From: Candidatus Kapaibacterium sp. | GTDB taxonomy: Bacteria; Bacteroidota; Ignavibacteria; Kapaibacteriales; UBA2268 | Reading direction: 5' to 3' | DNA length: 7,608 nt | Assembly (NCBI GenBank): GCA_027858275.1 | Contig: JAQIDA010000247.1 | Coordinates: 1-7,608, forward strand | Shown: piece by piece, positions 7,434-7,608 of the stretch | Layout of the letters: every line of letters begins with the position of its first letter | How positions within the stretch are numbered: the stretch's first letter is position 1 | Translations under genes and position numbers: made by a program | The notes under the pieces: model-generated | Database searches by the model: none | Told to the model about the DNA's origin: nothing | The model's input: the letters and a program-made list of their open reading frames with translations, nothing else

Positions 7434-7470
7434 TATTATCAGCAAGAATCAGTCAATAATTCTGATAATA
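7434..7470. repeat. Inverted repeat in the divergent intergenic region
   Basis: TATTATCAG (7434-7442) and CTGATAATA (7462-7470) are perfect 9-bp reverse complements with a 19-nt spacer. Overlapping shorter pairs also occur, such as GATTC at 7427-7431 with GAATC at 7446-7450. The site lies 33-69 bp before the start at 7503, in the 183-bp gap between two divergent genes, a natural place for an operator. The stretch is very A/T-rich, which raises the chance of accidental palindromes, and no T-tract follows to make it a terminator. Confidence 0.3.
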
Positions 7471-7502
7471 ATATTATTATATATGAACAACGGCATTGAA
7501 AC

Positions 7503-7608
7503 ATGGATTATATTGAAGAAGACGCAATTAGATATTTTCGTTCGGACAATAACTGCGCGCAGGCAATTCTGAAAGCCTTTGCCGACGAGATCGGAATAGA
7601 CATAGATT
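7503..7608 (+). CDS. N-terminal part of a probable C_GCAxxG_C_C family redox protein
   Basis: Thirty-five codons are visible before the window ends. The peptide begins MDYIEEDAIRYFRSDNNCAQ and continues AILKAFADEIGIDID. The pattern of an Ala-containing helix, Phe, a short loop and NCAQAIL with a following AF resembles the N-terminus of the C_GCAxxG_C_C family, small proteins with conserved cysteines thought to be redox-active or metal-binding. Only the first expected cysteine (Cys18) is within the window; the diagnostic GCAxxG motif would lie beyond it. ATG 7503 is the only in-frame Met, because an in-frame TGA sits at 7497-7499. An ATG at 7483 is in another frame. No good Shine-Dalgarno site is seen. 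The assignment rests on a short segment and could change with the full gene. Confidence 0.55.
   Translation, partial: MDYIEEDAIRYFRSDNNCAQAILKAFADEIGIDID

Overview
The window (about 40% G+C by eye) looks like the chromosome of a Gram-negative bacterium of the Bacteroidota/FCB group, perhaps Ignavibacteria- or Kapabacteria-like. The clues are the domain style of the adaptor, the TolC-like protein with an Ala-Gln signal-peptide end, weak or absent Shine-Dalgarno sites, a DUF151 nuclease fused to a UVR domain, and a tRNA gene without an encoded CCA. The placement is an inference; no marker gene settles it.

Layout. Positions 1-377 hold no convincing gene. They contain a 27-bp imperfect inverted repeat with GTAG/CTAC ends (116-198) that has the architecture of a REPIN (two REP palindromes head to head), followed by a small terminator-like hairpin (206-232). 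Next come a bifunctional-nuclease-family protein with a UVR tail (378-980) and, 28 bp later, a CAU-anticodon tRNA (1009-1082). A strong intrinsic terminator (1084-1116) closes this unit.

Positions 1240-5390 are a three-gene plus-strand operon for a tripartite export system: periplasmic adaptor (HlyD/MacA type), MacB/FtsX-type permease without an ATPase domain, and TolC-type outer-membrane channel. These would span inner membrane, periplasm and outer membrane. The ATP-binding subunit the permease needs is absent from the operon and from the window.

Convergent to the operon, 30 bp away, is a complete Uup-like ABC-F ATPase (5421-7319, minus strand). This is a soluble ribosome-associated family and not the missing transporter ATPase. 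A divergent AT-rich gap with an inverted repeat then leads to the first 35 codons of a probable C_GCAxxG_C_C redox family protein (7503-7608), cut by the window edge.

Most of the window is ordinary. The items most worth a second look are the REPIN-like element, the export operon lacking an ATPase, the acidic insertion in the permease, and the G1-U72 end pair of the tRNA. I see no new defence, mobile or biosynthetic system.
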